In this document: one piece after another, positions 13,710-15,277 of the stretch | Layout: the number at the start of each line of letters is the position of its first letter | How positions within the stretch are numbered: position 1 is the stretch's first letter | NCBI GenBank assembly: GCA_025363535.1 | Contig: JANYDP010000507.1 | Coordinates: forward strand, 1-15,277 | Origin: Verrucomicrobiota bacterium | GTDB lineage: Bacteria; Verrucomicrobiota; Verrucomicrobiia; Limisphaerales; CAIQOK01 | Length of the DNA: 15,277 nucleotides | Direction: 5' to 3' | Made by a program: the position numbers and the translations under genes | Notes under the pieces: generated by a model | Seen by the model: only the letters and a program-made list of their open reading frames with translations | Told to the model about the DNA's origin: nothing | Databases searched by the model: none

Positions 13710-14432
13710 ATGGAAAACAAAACCATCATCCTCACCGGCCTCTCCAATCAGGAATTTCTCGAACGCCACGCGCAGCCGGGCCGCATCGGGCTGTGCGGCG
13801 GCTCGGCGGGCGTGGACATCGTTATCCGCCGGGCGCAACGGCATGTCCACGAGTCCGGCCGGTGGAGCGATTGGTCGCACGCTTTTTTCTTTGAAGGCCA
13901 ACGCGCTGACGGCCAGCACTGGATCATGGAATCCGATCTGCAAATCCTCCGCAAAAACATCCAGCTCGGCGCGCAGGAAAACCGTATCAGCAAATACTTC
14001 GACGAAAAAATGTATCCGGCGCTGGCGGTGCTGGACTTCGGGTTGAGCGCGGCGCAGGTGACGGCGGTGCTCCGGGAAGGGTTGGAACTGGTCGCCAACC
14101 ACGAGCGCTATTCGCTGCGCGAAGTAGTCGGGACGCTGGTGGCGTTGCGCAAACCGGAACTGCGCGCGCAGGAAAATATTCTGGCGCGGGAACGCTCGCT
14201 GTATTGCTCCGCCTTCGTGCAGCGGATTTTTCAACCAGTCGGCCTCGAGCTGGCGCCCGGCGTGGCCGGCAAGAACACCACGCCGGAAGACCTCGCCCAC
14301 ACGCCGGTTCCGCATGTGACCTATCTGCTGCAACGCGAAGCCGCGCCGGGAAAAGTTTCCAAGCTGAAGACGAAAATTCAAAACCGCGTCCGCTCCGGTT
14401 TGGGTAAACTCAAACGGCAGAAAGCCGGGTAG
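13710..14432 (+). CDS. Permuted NlpC/P60-type (YiiX/YebB-like) cysteine hydrolase
   Basis: The 240-residue protein resembles the circularly permuted papain-like hydrolases of the YiiX/YebB group, in which the catalytic His precedes the Cys. The start region GRIGLCGGSAGVDIVIRRAQ (25-44) corresponds to the GDIVxR entry motif. His57 in WSDWSHAFFFEG is the probable catalytic histidine, and Cys166 in RSLYCSAFVQRIF the probable nucleophile, at the head of a helix as in the family. The C-terminal tail (about 216-240) is very basic (VSKLKTKIQNRVRSGLGKLK), which could bind membrane or nucleic acid. There is no signal peptide. Members of the group are linked to peptide, amide or lipid hydrolysis; the substrate here is open. 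It follows the GH43-like lipoprotein gene by 6 bp, so the two are likely one transcript. Confidence 0.75.
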   Translation: MENKTIILTGLSNQEFLERHAQPGRIGLCGGSAGVDIVIRRAQRHVHESGRWSDWSHAFFFEGQRADGQHWIMESDLQILRKNIQLGAQENRISKYFDEKMYPALAVLDFGLSAAQVTAVLREGLELVANHERYSLREVVGTLVALRKPELRAQENILARERSLYCSAFVQRIFQPVGLELAPGVAGKNTTPEDLAHTPVPHVTYLLQREAAPGKVSKLKTKIQNRVRSGLGKLKRQKAG

Positions 14433-14590
14433 GGCGCGTCACTGTCATGGTGATTTGACCCGGACGGAGCAGCCGGGCGGGCAACAAACTCATTGCCTCG
14501 GCGGTTCGGGTTGCACTAATTTCCGGTGACTGACGCCCGCAGCAATTGAATCACCGTGAATTGCCCTGTGGCGCGTTCGCAAAAAATCTT

Positions 14591-15217
14591 ATGAAGCTGA
14601 ACATCGTTTTGCCGTGGTTGTGCGTGCTGGGCCTCAGCGCCGGGCTGGCCGCTGTCGTGGTCTCCGGCCAGAAAAAAGACGCGGAGCTGGCGCAGTTGCG
14701 CGCGGAGAGCGGGCAGGCCCAGCAGGTGCGGGCGGAGCTGGAAAAACTGCAAACGCAGACGAAGGAGCAGGCGGGAAAAATCGCCGAACTCAGCCAGGGC
14801 ACCCAGGAACTGCTCCGGTTGCGCAGTGAAAAGCAGCAGCTCACCCGGCAGTTGCAACAGGCGCAAACCCAGGCGCAGCAGGCGCAGAATCAGGTAGCCC
14901 AAGTGGCACAGACCGGCACGCAGCAGCTCCAGCAGTTGCAGAATGAAAACCAGCAGTTGCGTACCGTGGCGGTGCAGGGGCAGCAAGTCTTGCAGCGCAA
15001 CGCCTGCATCAACAATCTGCGGCAGTTGGATGCGGCGAAACAACAGTGGGCTTTGGAGTTCAACAAGACGGCGGGTGCCGTGCCCACGGCGCAAAACATC
15101 ACGCCCTACCTGCCGAACCAGGTGCTGCCGGTGTGTCTGGCGGGCGGCGGGTACACGCTCAACGTGGTCGGCGCGGCCCCGACCTGCAACATGCCCGGCC
15201 ATATCCTGGCCCAGTGA
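14591..15217 (+). CDS. Membrane-anchored coiled-coil protein with pilin-like C-terminal module
   Basis: This 208-residue protein starts with one hydrophobic helix (MKLNIVLPWLCVLGLSAGLA and following, to about 25). A long Gln/Ala/Glu-rich coiled coil follows at about 30-135 (for example RQLQQAQTQAQQAQNQVAQV, 86-105). It ends in a compact Cys-containing module at 136-208 (NACINNLRQLDAAKQQWALE; AVPTAQNITPYLPN; GGGYTLNVVGAAPTCNMPGH). That module resembles the C-terminal half of type II secretion G-like pilin proteins common in Verrucomicrobiota and Planctomycetota, but the usual prepilin N-terminus (FTLIELL) is absent. The ATG at 14591 is chosen because the membrane helix starts there; an in-frame ATG at 14546 adds 15 residues without support. 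It is probably anchored in the inner membrane with the coiled coil in the periplasm. Function is unknown. Confidence 0.8.
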   Translation: MKLNIVLPWLCVLGLSAGLAAVVVSGQKKDAELAQLRAESGQAQQVRAELEKLQTQTKEQAGKIAELSQGTQELLRLRSEKQQLTRQLQQAQTQAQQAQNQVAQVAQTGTQQLQQLQNENQQLRTVAVQGQQVLQRNACINNLRQLDAAKQQWALEFNKTAGAVPTAQNITPYLPNQVLPVCLAGGGYTLNVVGAAPTCNMPGHILAQ

Positions 15218-15236
15218 GGGGGGCAACAGTTCGCCG

Positions 15237-15277
15237 TCAAGTGTGCCGGGGTCGCAGCAGGATGGCCTTCTTGTCCG
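15237..15277 (-). CDS. Possible C-terminal end of a minus-strand gene cut by the window edge
   Basis: Reading inward from the right edge on the minus strand, one frame gives about a dozen residues (DKKAILLRPRHT) before a TGA at 15239-15237. It would converge with the upstream gene, leaving a 19-bp gap. The stretch is too short to identify, and chance cannot be excluded. Confidence 0.2.
   Translation of the reverse strand, partial: DKKAILLRPRHT

Noticed and set aside
12936..14381. Very long minus-strand open frame (481 residues) opposite the GH43-like and hydrolase genes
   Set aside because: It is antisense to two recognisable plus-strand genes, has biased Arg/Ala/Gly/His composition and no family-like motifs; it is a GC-driven shadow.
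14459..14477. CCCGG/CCGGG inverted repeat after the cysteine hydrolase gene, considered as a terminator
   Set aside because: The stem is only 5 bp with a 9-base loop and no T-run follows.

Overview
This 15.3-kb window is GC-rich, densely coded bacterial chromosome with no tRNA, rRNA, CRISPR array or insertion sequence that I can see. The best guess for the source is a Verrucomicrobiota bacterium (Pedosphaera/Limisphaerales-like). This is inference. It rests on an OmpL-like beta-barrel porin, a pilin-like C-terminal module of a kind common in that phylum, a SecG with a long Ala/Pro tail, a short-form AMP nucleosidase, and many start codons without a Shine-Dalgarno sequence.

Left third (1-5776, minus strand): one co-directional gene string, pgk - tpiA - secG - oppA - oppB - oppC, with oppC running off the left edge. 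It joins two glycolytic enzymes, a Sec translocon subunit and a peptide-importer operon. Gaps are 6 bp (secG/oppA), 2 bp (oppA/oppB) and an 8-bp overlap (oppB/oppC). A sigma70-like promoter lies just upstream of pgk, and a terminator-like hairpin plus T-run sits between it and the pgk start codon. The pgk-tpiA gap carries a cluster of CGCGAAT repeats, and the 5' end of oppC carries a tandem repeat and hairpin.

Middle (5800-8672): a minus-strand outer-membrane porin with a strong Shine-Dalgarno sequence, a structured leader of about 90 nt and a strong intrinsic terminator. A divergent plus-strand GspF/PilC-family secretion or pilus platform gene follows, ended by another intrinsic terminator.

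8700-11497 (plus strand): a translationally coupled three-gene cassette with 1-bp and 4-bp start/stop overlaps. It encodes a HEAT-repeat scaffold, a receiver-DUF4388 protein with a roadblock-like C-terminal domain, and a 114-residue protein that also looks roadblock-like. This is the best candidate for an undescribed system: a possible scaffold/response-regulator/GTPase-regulator module next to a pilus-type gene. No MglA-like GTPase is in view.

11500-15277: a short AMP nucleosidase and a 62-residue membrane protein on the minus strand. On the plus strand come a GH43-like lipoprotein paired with a permuted NlpC/P60-type cysteine hydrolase, then a membrane-anchored coiled-coil protein ending in a pilin-like domain.
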